In this document: positions 7,978-16,304 of the stretch, piece by piece | Position numbering within the stretch: position 1 is the stretch's first letter | Layout of the letters: each line of letters begins with the position of its first letter | Assembly: GCA_041401985.1 (NCBI GenBank) | Contig: JAWKTE010000012.1 | Coordinates: 79,826 to 143,825, forward strand | Reading direction: 5' to 3' | Length of the DNA stretch: 64,000 nt | From: JACKHA01 sp041401985 | GTDB lineage: Bacteria; Planctomycetota; Phycisphaerae; Phycisphaerales; UBA1924 | The notes under the pieces: generated by a model | What the model saw: the letters and a program-made list of their open reading frames with translations, nothing else | The model's database searches: none | Told to the model about the DNA's origin: nothing | Position numbers and translations under genes: made by a program

Positions 7978-9069
7978 ATGTCCACCATCCTCGTTACCGG
8001 CGCGGCCGGCTACATCGGCTCCCACGCGGTCAAGCGGCTGCTTGCCGCGGGCAAGCGCGTCGTCGGCGTCGACAACCTCTCGCGCGGCCACCGCCCCGCC
8101 ATCGACCGCCTCGCCTCCCTCGCCCCGGACCGCTTCGCCTTCGAGCAGGCCGACGTCGGCGACACCAAGCGCATGGCCCGCATATTGGCCGAGCACAAGG
8201 TCACCGACCTCATGCACTTCGCGGCCTACGCGCTCGTGGGCGAGTCGGTCGAGCAGCCGCTGCTCTACTACCAGAACAACACCGCCGCCACCGCGCGGCT
8301 GCTCGAAGCCTGCGACCTGGCCGCCGCCGGCACCACCCTCGGCAGCCGCTCCCCCGGCGTCCAGCGCGTCGTGTTCTCCAGCACCTGCGCGACCTACGGC
8401 GAGCCGGACGAGTCCCGCATCCCGATCGAGGAGTCCTGCCCCCAGAGCCCCATCAACCCCTACGGGCGCAGCAAACTCGCCAGCGAGATGCTCCTCAAGG
8501 ACTGGGCCGACGCCCGGAACCGCGCCGGCACGCCCGTCGCCATGGCCCTGCTTCGCTACTTCAACGTCTGCGGCAGCGACTCGGCCGGCCTACTCGGCGA
8601 GCACCACGACCCCGAGACCCACCTCATCCCCGTCGTGCTCCAGGTCGCCCTTGGCCAGCGCGACAAGGTCAAGGTCTTCGGCACCGACTACCCCACCCCC
8701 GACGGCACCTGCCTCCGCGACTACATCCACGTCGAGGATCTTGTTGATGCCCACGCCGTCGTGCTCGACGCGCTCAACCCCGCCAGCGCGGCCAAGGGCG
8801 GCGCTGGCGCGGCGCGGATCTACAACCTGGGCACGGGCAAGGCCGCGTCCGTCCGGGAGATCCTGGAAGCCGCCCGGCGCGTCACGGGCCACCCGATCCC
8901 GGCCGTCGAGGTCGACCGCCGCCCGGGCGACCCCCCGGTCCTGCTGGCCAACCCCTCGCGGATCGCCAGCGACCTGGGCTGGAAGGCCGCGACCACGAGC
9001 GTGGACCGCATGGTCGAAACGGCGTGGCGGTGGTTCAGGGAGAACCCGAAGGGGTACGCAGCCAAATAG
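7978..9069 (+). CDS. galE: UDP-glucose 4-epimerase
   Basis: 363-residue extended SDR enzyme that interconverts UDP-glucose and UDP-galactose with bound NAD. The Rossmann motif GAAGYIGSH is at residues 8-16, and the catalytic part comprises SSTCATYGEP and the YxxxK pair in NPYGRSKLASE. The sequence RDYIHVEDLVDAH is typical of GalE. ATG 7978 is preceded by GGAAAGG at a good distance, and a TACCAT box lies at 7936-7941. It opens a run of glycosyltransferase genes, so it probably supplies UDP-galactose for surface glycan synthesis. A short insertion around residues 113-122 (GTTLGSRSPG) is unusual but does not disturb the motifs. Confidence 0.93.
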   Translation: MSTILVTGAAGYIGSHAVKRLLAAGKRVVGVDNLSRGHRPAIDRLASLAPDRFAFEQADVGDTKRMARILAEHKVTDLMHFAAYALVGESVEQPLLYYQNNTAATARLLEACDLAAAGTTLGSRSPGVQRVVFSSTCATYGEPDESRIPIEESCPQSPINPYGRSKLASEMLLKDWADARNRAGTPVAMALLRYFNVCGSDSAGLLGEHHDPETHLIPVVLQVALGQRDKVKVFGTDYPTPDGTCLRDYIHVEDLVDAHAVVLDALNPASAAKGGAGAARIYNLGTGKAASVREILEAARRVTGHPIPAVEVDRRPGDPPVLLANPSRIASDLGWKAATTSVDRMVETAWRWFRENPKGYAAK

Positions 9070-9108
9070 GTTCGAGGGCACCACCGGCTCTGTCATCTGA
9101 CGAGCGGA

Positions 9109-9912
9109 TCATGGGCCTCGGCGTAACGCAGGGTCGGGAGAGTTCCAGACCCATCGACCGGGTGCGGTCCACTCTACCGGGCACTCGATCGCCGACAACG
9201 AGCCGCCCCGCTCGACGCGATCCGGCAGACGATTGCCCCGTATGGCCCTGATCTTCAGCCCGCGCACGTTGTGGTCCGACGCTTCGCGAAGGTGCTGGGC
9301 GCGCTTCCTGCCGGGCGGAAGCAGCAGCACAACCTCGACGCCCGCTCGTCGGACCGCTTTCACGGCCGGGACCAGGTCGGCGTCCGCCGACATGACGACC
9401 GCGACGTCCAACCGCTTCTCGTACGCGTCGCACAGCATGTGGGTCGCGATGTTCACGTCTGTGACTTTCTCTTCGAATCGCGGCGTGACCGCGCCACACG
9501 CGCACACAAGCGGGTCGTTCTCCGAGTACCACCCCAAGATGACTTCAACGAGCGAGAGCGTTCGCAACGCTTCGAGGAAGGTGCGCTGGCGTTCATTGCT
9601 GGCAATGTACGCCGGTCGCTCTGCCTCCGAGGCAGTGCGCGGAACTCGCCGTGGGGCCGAGAAGTACTTGATCGCAACGCAGTGCTCGGACGGCTTGAGT
9701 TGAGACAGGAACACCGCTTGTAGATCGATCCAGTAGAGCGAACGGCCGAGGAGTTCCTCCAACGGCCCGCCGTGTTTGCGGGCTAGCGTGTCCGCGTCCC
9801 GACTCGCGTTCTTGAGCCCGTAGTAGACGTTGAAACCGTCGATGTACCCGATGACTCGCCGCTTTGGATAACGGGCCGAGGAACAATCCTCCGATGACAG
9901 CGGTATACTCAC
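9109..9912 (-). CDS. NYN-domain protein, predicted ribonuclease
   Basis: 267 residues. The core (about 20-215) is a NYN/PIN-like fold: the opening GYIDGFNVYYGLK supplies the first catalytic Asp and Asn, EEKVTDVNIATHMLCDAY the middle acidic residues, and VVMSADADLVPAVKAVRRAG the late acidic pair, followed by a strand ending VVLLLPPG. NYN proteins are metal-dependent endoribonucleases or RNA-processing factors. GTG 9912 is the only start that keeps the first strand with a short leader. Codon use is less GC-extreme than in neighbouring genes, so recent acquisition is possible. The target is unknown. Confidence 0.78.
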   Translation of the reverse strand: MSIPLSSEDCSSARYPKRRVIGYIDGFNVYYGLKNASRDADTLARKHGGPLEELLGRSLYWIDLQAVFLSQLKPSEHCVAIKYFSAPRRVPRTASEAERPAYIASNERQRTFLEALRTLSLVEVILGWYSENDPLVCACGAVTPRFEEKVTDVNIATHMLCDAYEKRLDVAVVMSADADLVPAVKAVRRAGVEVVLLLPPGRKRAQHLREASDHNVRGLKIRAIRGNRLPDRVERGGSLSAIECPVEWTAPGRWVWNSPDPALRRGP

Positions 9913-9946
9913 GGTACTACCCCATGGTGACGAGCCATGGCCCGAG

Positions 9947-9973
9947 CGCTCCCTTCCGAGGGGGCGTTTTTTG
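9947..9973 (+). terminator. Rho-independent terminator on the plus strand
   Basis: CGCTCCC (9947-9953), loop TTCCGA, GGGGGCG (9960-9966), then six Ts. The U-tract is on the plus strand although the flanking genes are both on the minus strand, so it does not end either of them. Confidence 0.6.
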
Positions 9974-9997
9974 TTAGGGCCGAGTCTTGAAGACGCC

Positions 9998-10660
9998 TCA
10001 ATCCCACCACCGATCCTTCCCGTGCCGCCTCGACTCAACATCCGAGAAGTCGGCCCGCTGGGCCACCATCCAGTGCTTCGGGGCGTAGGCCGGTAGGCGG
10101 GGGTTGAGGTCCGCGAGTTTCTGGTCGCAGATCTTGCGGGTCCTGGCCATCTCGTCGTGGACCAGGGCGGATCCGCTGCGGTGCAGGACGTAGGCGTGCA
10201 TGCGGAAGGTGCCCAGGCACCGGACGACGCCCGGCGAGACCGGGGCCGGGCGGGAGCGTGGGCGGTGCTGGCCGCCCAGGTAGAGCAGTTGCCAGTCGCT
10301 CGGCACCTCAGCGCGGAACGCGGCCAGCCTGTCCCCAAAGTCGGGGGCGAGCATCGCGTCGTCCTCAAAGATCAGGGCCGTCTCGGCCCCCTCGGCGAAA
10401 ACGTTGGCGATGGCGAAGCGGTGGCTGAGGGTGCAGGCGTAGCCACCGGGCGTGCCGGTCCACCACGAGGGCGTGAGCAAACGCTGGGAGTCGAAGGCGG
10501 AGAACCGCTCGATCCGGTCGGCGGGGATGTGGGGCGTCGCGGAGGCCAGGAACCCCTCCCAGCGGTCCGGCCGCCGGTCGAGGTTGATGCAGAGGATGCG
10601 GTCGAAGGGGACGCCGCCGGGGGATGCGGGCGGCAGGGTTGGGGCTGGATGGTCGGGCAA
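9998..10660 (-). CDS. Glycosyltransferase family 25 (LPS/LOS biosynthesis type)
   Basis: 220-residue GT25 protein. The start of the fold is FDRILCINLDRRPDRWEGF, followed by CTLSHRFAIANVFAEG, the acidic cluster ALIFEDDAMLAPDF and LLYLGGQH, all in the order seen in GT25 galactosyltransferases of lipooligosaccharide synthesis. TTG 10660 is proposed because GAGAG lies 6 nt upstream and no ATG or GTG is available before the conserved first strand. It faces away from the next GT2 gene and probably belongs to the same glycan pathway as galE. Donor and acceptor cannot be told from sequence. Confidence 0.8.
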   Translation of the reverse strand: MPDHPAPTLPPASPGGVPFDRILCINLDRRPDRWEGFLASATPHIPADRIERFSAFDSQRLLTPSWWTGTPGGYACTLSHRFAIANVFAEGAETALIFEDDAMLAPDFGDRLAAFRAEVPSDWQLLYLGGQHRPRSRPAPVSPGVVRCLGTFRMHAYVLHRSGSALVHDEMARTRKICDQKLADLNPRLPAYAPKHWMVAQRADFSDVESRRHGKDRWWD

Positions 10661-11000
10661 GGTGGCTCTCGGGGGCTTGGGTGGAGGATGTTCTACGCGG
10701 GCCGGGGGCGTGGTGCCAGCGGAGGCGTGCAGCGGACGCACAAGTTGGAGACGCCCGGCCGGTGAACGGAGGTTGGACCCATTGAGGGGGTCGGGCGTTC
10801 CAGCCCGACTCGAATCGGGCACAGTCCGGCGGCAAAGCGGGGGCGGGTCGGGGCAGCGGTGCACGAACTCGCCAAACCAGATCTGGAGTTTGCCGCCGCG
10901 ATCGGGCAGGGCTGGAAAGCCCTGCCCCCTCGTTCGAACGTCCCGCCCGGCAGAGGCTCCTGGCGCGCCACGATTGCCCCGGCCCCCCGGCCCCCGAAAG
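10661..11000. other. Divergent intergenic region with palindromes
   Basis: 340 nt between the divergent GT25 and GT2 genes. It holds two clean palindromes: GTCGGGC-GTTCCA-GCCCGAC (10790-10809) and GGGCAGGGCT-GGAA-AGCCCTGCCC (10904-10927). No gene is recognised. Promoters for both genes should lie here but none is obvious. Confidence 0.6.
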
Positions 11001-13085
11001 ATGCCTGTCTCGGAGGGGACCCACCCGGTGCAGCCTGCCCAAGCCAACGCGAGCCAGAACGCGGCCCAGGTGGCCGCGCCGGCACCCGCCGCGCCCCCCG
11101 CACCCGGCGGGACACTCCGCATCACGCCCGACACGCGGCCGGCGTCGATGGTGGAGCCCAAGCCGCGGGGCCGCGCCGTCGGCGGCGAGGCTGGCCCGCT
11201 GCCGCGCATCGCGGTGCTGATCGTCACCTGGAACCGCAAGGACATGGTCGCCGGCGTGCTCGACGCTTTGCAGCGCCAGGACTACCCCGCCGACCGCCTC
11301 GACGTGGTGGTCATCGACAACGCCTCGACAGACGGCACGCTCGAAGCCCTGACCCGAAACCGTCGCCCGGACCTGATCGTCGACAATCCGACCGACAAGG
11401 CCCACCACCCCGACTTCCGACCCCGCCCCGTCGGCGAGCGAATGGGCAACAAGCCCGGATTCGCGTCGCTGACGGTGATCCGCAACGGCGCAAATCTCGG
11501 CGGGTGCGGCGGGTTCAACACCGGGCTGTCGTATGTGGAGCAGGCGCTGGCCGCGGATCGCGGGACGCGTTTGGTCGATCCCGACGCCAGCGCGGCCGCC
11601 GCCTCCTCACGCCCCGAGTTCGCGTGGCTGGTTGACGACGACGTCGACCTGCCGCCCGACACGCTGCGCCGCCTCGTCGAGGCCATGCGGAGCGACGACG
11701 CGATCGGGCTTGTCGGCTCGCGCACCGTCGACATCCGCGACCGGCGGACGACGATCGAGACCACGATCTACCAGGACCAGAGCACCGGGCTGTTTGCCGA
11801 CCAGCCCGACGAGCGGCATCCCCGCAAGGCCGACCACGACGCCTGGGCCGCGAGCGTCGGCGGCGTGAAGGGCCGCCACGAGTACCACGGCCTACGCGAC
11901 GTGGACATCGTCTCGGCCTGCTCGATGCTGGCGCGGTGGTCGGCGGTGGAGAAGGTCGGCTTCTGGGACCATCGGTACTTCATCTACTGCGACGACGCGG
12001 ACTGGTGCCTGCGGTTCGCGCGGGCGGGGTACCGCGTGGTGCTGAACCTTGACGCGGTCGTGTTCCACACGCCGTGGCACCACAAACTGACGCCGGCGCG
12101 CCTGTACTACGCGCAGCGGAACCTGCTGTGGACGATCCGCAAGACGTTCGAACCGGCACGGTTGCGCGAGGTGATGGGGCTGCGGAGCCGCACGCTGCTG
12201 CGGCAGTCGCTGCAGGCCGGGATGTGCCATCGCTTGTCACACGCGGAGATCATGCGCCGGAGCCTGGATGATGCGATCCGGGGGCGGGATGGGAAGCTGG
12301 AGCTGGAGGCGGCGAAGCCCCGGTCACTGAACGGCGTCGCAGCCGAACTGCTTGGGGGATCCGCATCGGCTGGATCAACTGGGGTTGCGGGCGTTCCGCC
12401 CGCAGCCAAGGCCGACCCCGAATCAAGCGGGCCGGAGGCCCGCAACCCCAGTCGAACCAACTCCACTGGGGCTGCGGGCGTTCCGCCCGCAACCGGGTCC
12501 GAAGCAGGATCGAGCGGGCCGGAGGCCCGCAACCCCAGCCGAACCGGCTCCGGCGTGCGCGAACTCACCGTCGCCTTCGTCCTCGCCCGCCCCATCGCCC
12601 TCGGCTGGGCCAGCGGCCTGCGCCGGCGGCTCCGCGACGCCGTCGCCGCCCACGCCGGTGTGAAGCCCGGCGATATGCCCATCCGCTGGTTCGAGTGCCT
12701 CCGCAACGACTTCCCGGGCGCCCACGAACTCGAGCCCGCCTCCGACGAGTGCGGCCCGGTCGAGCGAATCGTGTACGCCTCGCACTGGAAATCGCGCCTG
12801 CGCCGGCAGACAGCGCTCATCAAGCGCCGGGCCGACCTGCTCGTGATCTTCGACAACGCCGCCGACCTGCCCCTGGTCCGTCCGCCGCGGTTCGTGCTGC
12901 AGATCGACTCGTCGCGCCCGACCGAGGGCGTGCTGGAGAAGACCGGAACGGGTCCGCGCCTGTCGTTCCTGCGCCGCTGGCTGGGCACCGCGATGCGAGC
13001 GCGGGGCTGGGTCGCCCGCATCACGCCCGCCGGCCCCGACTCGAAGTATGGTCGGATGCCTGCCAGCGCCACGCCCCCCGGCTGA
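11001..13085 (+). CDS. Glycosyltransferase family 2 with C-terminal extension
   Basis: 694 residues. A 65-residue Ala/Pro-rich leader precedes a GT2 domain (about 69-365) with IAVLIVTWNRKDMV, VVVIDNASTDGT, the DxD-like DDDVDLPPD near 211 and a late segment (DDADWCLRFARAGYRVVLN then VFHTPWHHK) resembling galactofuranosyl/rhamnosyl transferases. Residues 459-516 are two 29-residue repeats encoded by a palindromic element. The last 170 residues (from VRELTVAFVLARP) form a separate domain I do not recognise. ATG 11001 has GAAAG 4 nt upstream. It is followed 81 nt later by a GT4 gene, so the two are likely co-transcribed. Confidence 0.82.
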   Translation: MPVSEGTHPVQPAQANASQNAAQVAAPAPAAPPAPGGTLRITPDTRPASMVEPKPRGRAVGGEAGPLPRIAVLIVTWNRKDMVAGVLDALQRQDYPADRLDVVVIDNASTDGTLEALTRNRRPDLIVDNPTDKAHHPDFRPRPVGERMGNKPGFASLTVIRNGANLGGCGGFNTGLSYVEQALAADRGTRLVDPDASAAAASSRPEFAWLVDDDVDLPPDTLRRLVEAMRSDDAIGLVGSRTVDIRDRRTTIETTIYQDQSTGLFADQPDERHPRKADHDAWAASVGGVKGRHEYHGLRDVDIVSACSMLARWSAVEKVGFWDHRYFIYCDDADWCLRFARAGYRVVLNLDAVVFHTPWHHKLTPARLYYAQRNLLWTIRKTFEPARLREVMGLRSRTLLRQSLQAGMCHRLSHAEIMRRSLDDAIRGRDGKLELEAAKPRSLNGVAAELLGGSASAGSTGVAGVPPAAKADPESSGPEARNPSRTNSTGAAGVPPATGSEAGSSGPEARNPSRTGSGVRELTVAFVLARPIALGWASGLRRRLRDAVAAHAGVKPGDMPIRWFECLRNDFPGAHELEPASDECGPVERIVYASHWKSRLRRQTALIKRRADLLVIFDNAADLPLVRPPRFVLQIDSSRPTEGVLEKTGTGPRLSFLRRWLGTAMRARGWVARITPAGPDSKYGRMPASATPPG
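12375..12548. repeat. In-frame tandem palindromic repeat (2 x 87 bp)
   Basis: Two 87-bp units inside the GT2 gene. Each begins ACTGGGG(T/C)TGCGGGCG and ends with the inverse GCCCGCAACCCCAG, so each is itself a large palindrome. The units translate as 29-residue repeats (S-T-G-x-A-G-V-P-P-A ... S-S-G-P-E-A-R-N-P-S-R-T). The frame is kept. Confidence 0.85.
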
Positions 13086-13166
13086 TCCGGCCGCTACTGT
13101 GCAGCCCGCCAAGTCCCGGTGGCGTCTCATTCTCTCTGCTGTCGCTTGCAACTCGCTTCGTTTCCC

Positions 13167-15056
13167 ATGCCCTCGAACAACGGCACAACCCCGCCCGCGA
13201 TCGCCGCACCGCCAGCCTGGCCGCGCACCGCTGCGCCGCGGCGGATCGCGTTCCTGGGCTGGGCCCGCCTCTCGGCCCAGTGGCGCGAAGGCTCGGGGTA
13301 CAACCTCTCGGCCTCGGAACTGGCCGCGGGCCTGGCCCTGTCCGGGCACAGCGTCTTTGCGCTGCGCTCGGGCATGGACTACAGCCCGCTGCCGGGCATG
13401 CGCATCCGCCCGCACGAGACCTGGCGCGGCATCCAGTGCTTCCGCCTGGTCAACTCGCCGAACCTCGCCCCGGCGGTGTTCAACTTCACGAACATGGCGA
13501 GCGAGACCGCGTGCCCGCAGCAGTGCCGCGTCATCACGCGCTGGCTCGACGAGGTGGGCGCCGAGATCGTGCACGTCCACTCGCTCGAGGGCTACCCGAT
13601 GGACATCGTCGCGGCCATCCGCGCGACCGGGCGGCCCGTGGTCGTCACGCCGCACAACTACCACTACGTCTGCCCGCAGGTCGATCTGCTGCGCCATGAG
13701 AACGGGGTGTGCCTCGATTACGACGGCGGGCGGGCGTGCGTGGGCTGCCTGCGACCGGCCCCGCCCTGGAAGGCCCGCCTGCGCCGGCGGTTCGAGCAGT
13801 CCATCGCCACCATCTTCGGCAAGGGCGTCGCGGCGATCGTGCGGAACGAAATCCTCGAACCGGCGAACCATGCGAAGCGAGTCGCGGGCGACCCGACCGC
13901 CCCGTCGCGCGGTCTCGACAGCGGCGGCTCGAACGGCAGCGCCAAGCCGCGCCGCGGGCGTCGGGCCGCGGAACTCGCCTCGTCGCCGCCCGATCCGGAA
14001 CTGGCCCTGGGCTTCGAGTCCGTCGAGCCCGACCCTTCGCACCCCGGCCTGATCCAGCACAACCTCACGCTCGACGCTGACGAGACCTGGGCCCAGCCGC
14101 AGGCCTGCGAGCCGGACACCAACGAGCGGTTCCTGGCCTCGACGCACCACCTGACCGTGCTGAACGAGTACGGCACGCGTCGCGCGGCCGGGGCCGCGGC
14201 CCTCACCGCCGCGTCGCTGGTCACGCCCCCGAGCCGCTTCATGGGTCGCGTGTACGAGTCGATGGGCGTGCCGACGGAGCGCATCCGCCACGTCCGCCTC
14301 GGCCAGCCGCACTTCGACCAGATCAACCGGCGGGCCCGGCGCAGCCCGACGTACGACACCGTGCCGTGGGCGCCAAGCGACGAACGCCCGCTCCGCCTGG
14401 CGTTCCTGGGCACGACGCGGGCCAACAAGGGCGTGGCGGTGCTGGCCGCGGCCATCCCGCTGCTGCCGCACGCGATCCGGCGTCGGTGCCAGATCATCAT
14501 CCGCGCCTCGGGCGAGACGTGGGCGCTGCGCAAGGCACTGTCGGCGTACCCCGAGGTCACGTTCCAGGGCCCGTTCGACCCGATCTCGCTGATCGCGGCC
14601 GGTGCGGACTACGACGTGGGGCTGCTGCCGTTCGTGTGGTTCGAGAACTCGCCGCTGGTGCTGCTGGAGCACCTGCACGCGGGCAAGTTCGTGATCTCGT
14701 CGCGTCTGGGCGGGCCGCCGGAGTGGGTGGTCGAGCCCGACCGGGCCGCGGGCACGCCGGGCAACGGGCTGCTGTTCCCCGGCGGGCGGCCCGATGCGCT
14801 GGCGACGTGCATCCAGCGGATCGTGACGGGGGAGGTTGGGCTGCCCACGCCGCGCGAGGTGCATGGGGCGAGCGCGCTGTGGTCGTATCCGGCGCATGTG
14901 GCGGAAGTGGAGTCCGTCTATCAGGATTTGCTGGGGCGCGAGAAGTCTGCACAGGCCTCTGCCGGAGGACAAGCACCGGCAAACGCATCGCCGCCCGCAT
15001 CGAACGGGAGCGTGGTGGAAGCCGCGCCTTCCCGCCCGAGCGAAGCGGTCCGCTGA
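13167..15056 (+). CDS. Glycosyltransferase family 4 (GT-B fold)
   Basis: 629-residue GT4-like enzyme. The N-terminal Rossmann half starts at RRIAFLGWARLSAQW and carries SASELAAGLALSGHSVFAL and VVVTPHNYHYVCPQ. The C-terminal half has LRLAFLGTTRANKGVAVLAA and the donor-site region GLLPFVWFENSPLVLLEHLH followed by ISSRLGGPPEW, the usual E-x7-E type site. Four Cys residues (CVGCLRP and neighbours) suggest a small metal site. A linker of about 60 low-complexity residues lies between about 245 and 305. ATG 13167 was preferred over a GTG at 13119 because the intervening stretch is not conserved-looking. It sits between two GT2 genes, consistent with exopolysaccharide or LPS assembly. Confidence 0.82.
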   Translation: MPSNNGTTPPAIAAPPAWPRTAAPRRIAFLGWARLSAQWREGSGYNLSASELAAGLALSGHSVFALRSGMDYSPLPGMRIRPHETWRGIQCFRLVNSPNLAPAVFNFTNMASETACPQQCRVITRWLDEVGAEIVHVHSLEGYPMDIVAAIRATGRPVVVTPHNYHYVCPQVDLLRHENGVCLDYDGGRACVGCLRPAPPWKARLRRRFEQSIATIFGKGVAAIVRNEILEPANHAKRVAGDPTAPSRGLDSGGSNGSAKPRRGRRAAELASSPPDPELALGFESVEPDPSHPGLIQHNLTLDADETWAQPQACEPDTNERFLASTHHLTVLNEYGTRRAAGAAALTAASLVTPPSRFMGRVYESMGVPTERIRHVRLGQPHFDQINRRARRSPTYDTVPWAPSDERPLRLAFLGTTRANKGVAVLAAAIPLLPHAIRRRCQIIIRASGETWALRKALSAYPEVTFQGPFDPISLIAAGADYDVGLLPFVWFENSPLVLLEHLHAGKFVISSRLGGPPEWVVEPDRAAGTPGNGLLFPGGRPDALATCIQRIVTGEVGLPTPREVHGASALWSYPAHVAEVESVYQDLLGREKSAQASAGGQAPANASPPASNGSVVEAAPSRPSEAVR

Positions 15057-15195
15057 CCCCCCGCCCGGTCGGCGCGGTGGCCCCGACCAAGCCGGCGTCC
15101 GTTCGGGTCTACCATCTCGATCCCAGCAAGCACCCGGTACCGCGTTGTCGGAATCGACGCGACGCCGACGAACGAACGCCCGCCCCCGAGGACGC

Positions 15196-16248
15196 GTGTT
15201 GAAACTGATCATCCAGATCCCGTGCTACAACGAGCAGGACGACCTGCCCAAGACCCTGGCCGACCTGCCGCGCCAGGTGCCCGGCGTCGACCGCGTCGAG
15301 TGGATGCTCGTCGACGACGGCTCGACCGACCGCACCGTCGAGGTCGCACGCGAGCACGGCGTTGACCACATCGTCGCCCTCCGCTGGAACCAGGGCTACG
15401 GCAAGGCCTGGGCCATCGGCCTCGAGCAGGCCATCGACCGCGGGGCCGACATCATCGTCAACACCGACGGCGACAACCAGTACCACGGGCCCGACGTCGC
15501 GACGCTCTGCGAGCCGATCGTCCGCGGCCAGGCCGACATCGTCGTGGGCACGCGCCCGATCGACCACATCAAGCACTGGTCCCCCCTCAAGCGGTTCCTG
15601 CAGAAACTCGGCTCGTCGTTCGTCCGCACGCTCTCCAAGACGCCGGTCGAGGACGCCCCCAGCGGCTTCCGCGCCATGACCCGCGACGCGGCCCTGCGGA
15701 TCAAGCTCTACAACGACTTCTCGCCCTCGCTCGAGTCGCTCATCCAGGCCGGGCGGAGCAACCTCCGCGTCGTCAACGTGCCGATCCGGGTGAACGGGCC
15801 CACGCGCCCGAGCCGCCTCATGAAGTCGATGACCCACTACATCCGTCGCAACGGGTGGAACATGGTCAACGCCTACATGATCTATCGCCCGACACGCCTG
15901 TTCGGCATCATGGCGTCGGTGATTCTGGTGCCGTCGGCGCTGCTGGCGCTGCGGTACATCTGGCTCGCGTGGATCATGCCCAGCGGCGGGAGCCACCTGC
16001 AGTCGGTCATCCTCGCGGGCGCGCTGCTGGTCTGCGGGGTGTTCACGGGGATGGTCGGGTTCCTGGCCCACCTGCTGGCGATCAACCGGCGCTTGCTCGA
16101 GGAGATCCGGTACATCGAGCGGTCCCGCCGGGCCGAGGAGCGGGCGAAGGTCTACCACGAGAGCACGCTGGTGGAGCCGAAGCCATTGCCGCGGGCGGGG
16201 CGGCAGGCCCCGCACGCAGACGTCGAGCCCGCCGCCACCGGCGCGTAG
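15196..16248 (+). CDS. Glycosyltransferase family 2, DPM1/DPS-like, with two TM segments
   Basis: 350 residues. The GT2 domain (3-230) has LIIQIPCYNEQDDLPKTL, LVDDGSTDRT and IIVNTDGDNQYHGPD (the DxD motif), then PVEDAPSGFRAMTRDAA. Two C-terminal membrane segments follow (about 237-259 and 275-300). This layout is that of enzymes that move a sugar onto a polyprenyl phosphate carrier. The double start GTG-TTG at 15196 follows GAGGA 6 nt upstream and leads straight into the first strand. It is the last gene of the glycosyltransferase run. Confidence 0.85.
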   Translation: MLKLIIQIPCYNEQDDLPKTLADLPRQVPGVDRVEWMLVDDGSTDRTVEVAREHGVDHIVALRWNQGYGKAWAIGLEQAIDRGADIIVNTDGDNQYHGPDVATLCEPIVRGQADIVVGTRPIDHIKHWSPLKRFLQKLGSSFVRTLSKTPVEDAPSGFRAMTRDAALRIKLYNDFSPSLESLIQAGRSNLRVVNVPIRVNGPTRPSRLMKSMTHYIRRNGWNMVNAYMIYRPTRLFGIMASVILVPSALLALRYIWLAWIMPSGGSHLQSVILAGALLVCGVFTGMVGFLAHLLAINRRLLEEIRYIERSRRAEERAKVYHESTLVEPKPLPRAGRQAPHADVEPAATGA

Positions 16249-16292
16249 CGCGAGTGCCGTGGCCACGCCACCCATCGGGCGGCCTCGCCCCC

Positions 16293-16298
16293 TAAACT
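16293..16298 (+). promoter_or_regulatory. -10 box (TAAACT), leaderless-type
   Basis: TAAACT ends 6 nt before ATG 16305; the gap CGCCCC carries no ribosome-binding site. Confidence 0.5.
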
Positions 16299-16304
16299 CG
16301 CCCC

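Noticed and set aside
10452..11000. N-terminal extension of the 11001 GT2 protein
   Set aside because: It would overlap the divergent GT25 gene and crosses two palindromes; ATG 11001 has its own ribosome-binding site.
12423..15212. 929-residue open frame on the minus strand
   Set aside because: Antisense to two glycosyltransferase genes with recognised motifs; a shadow.
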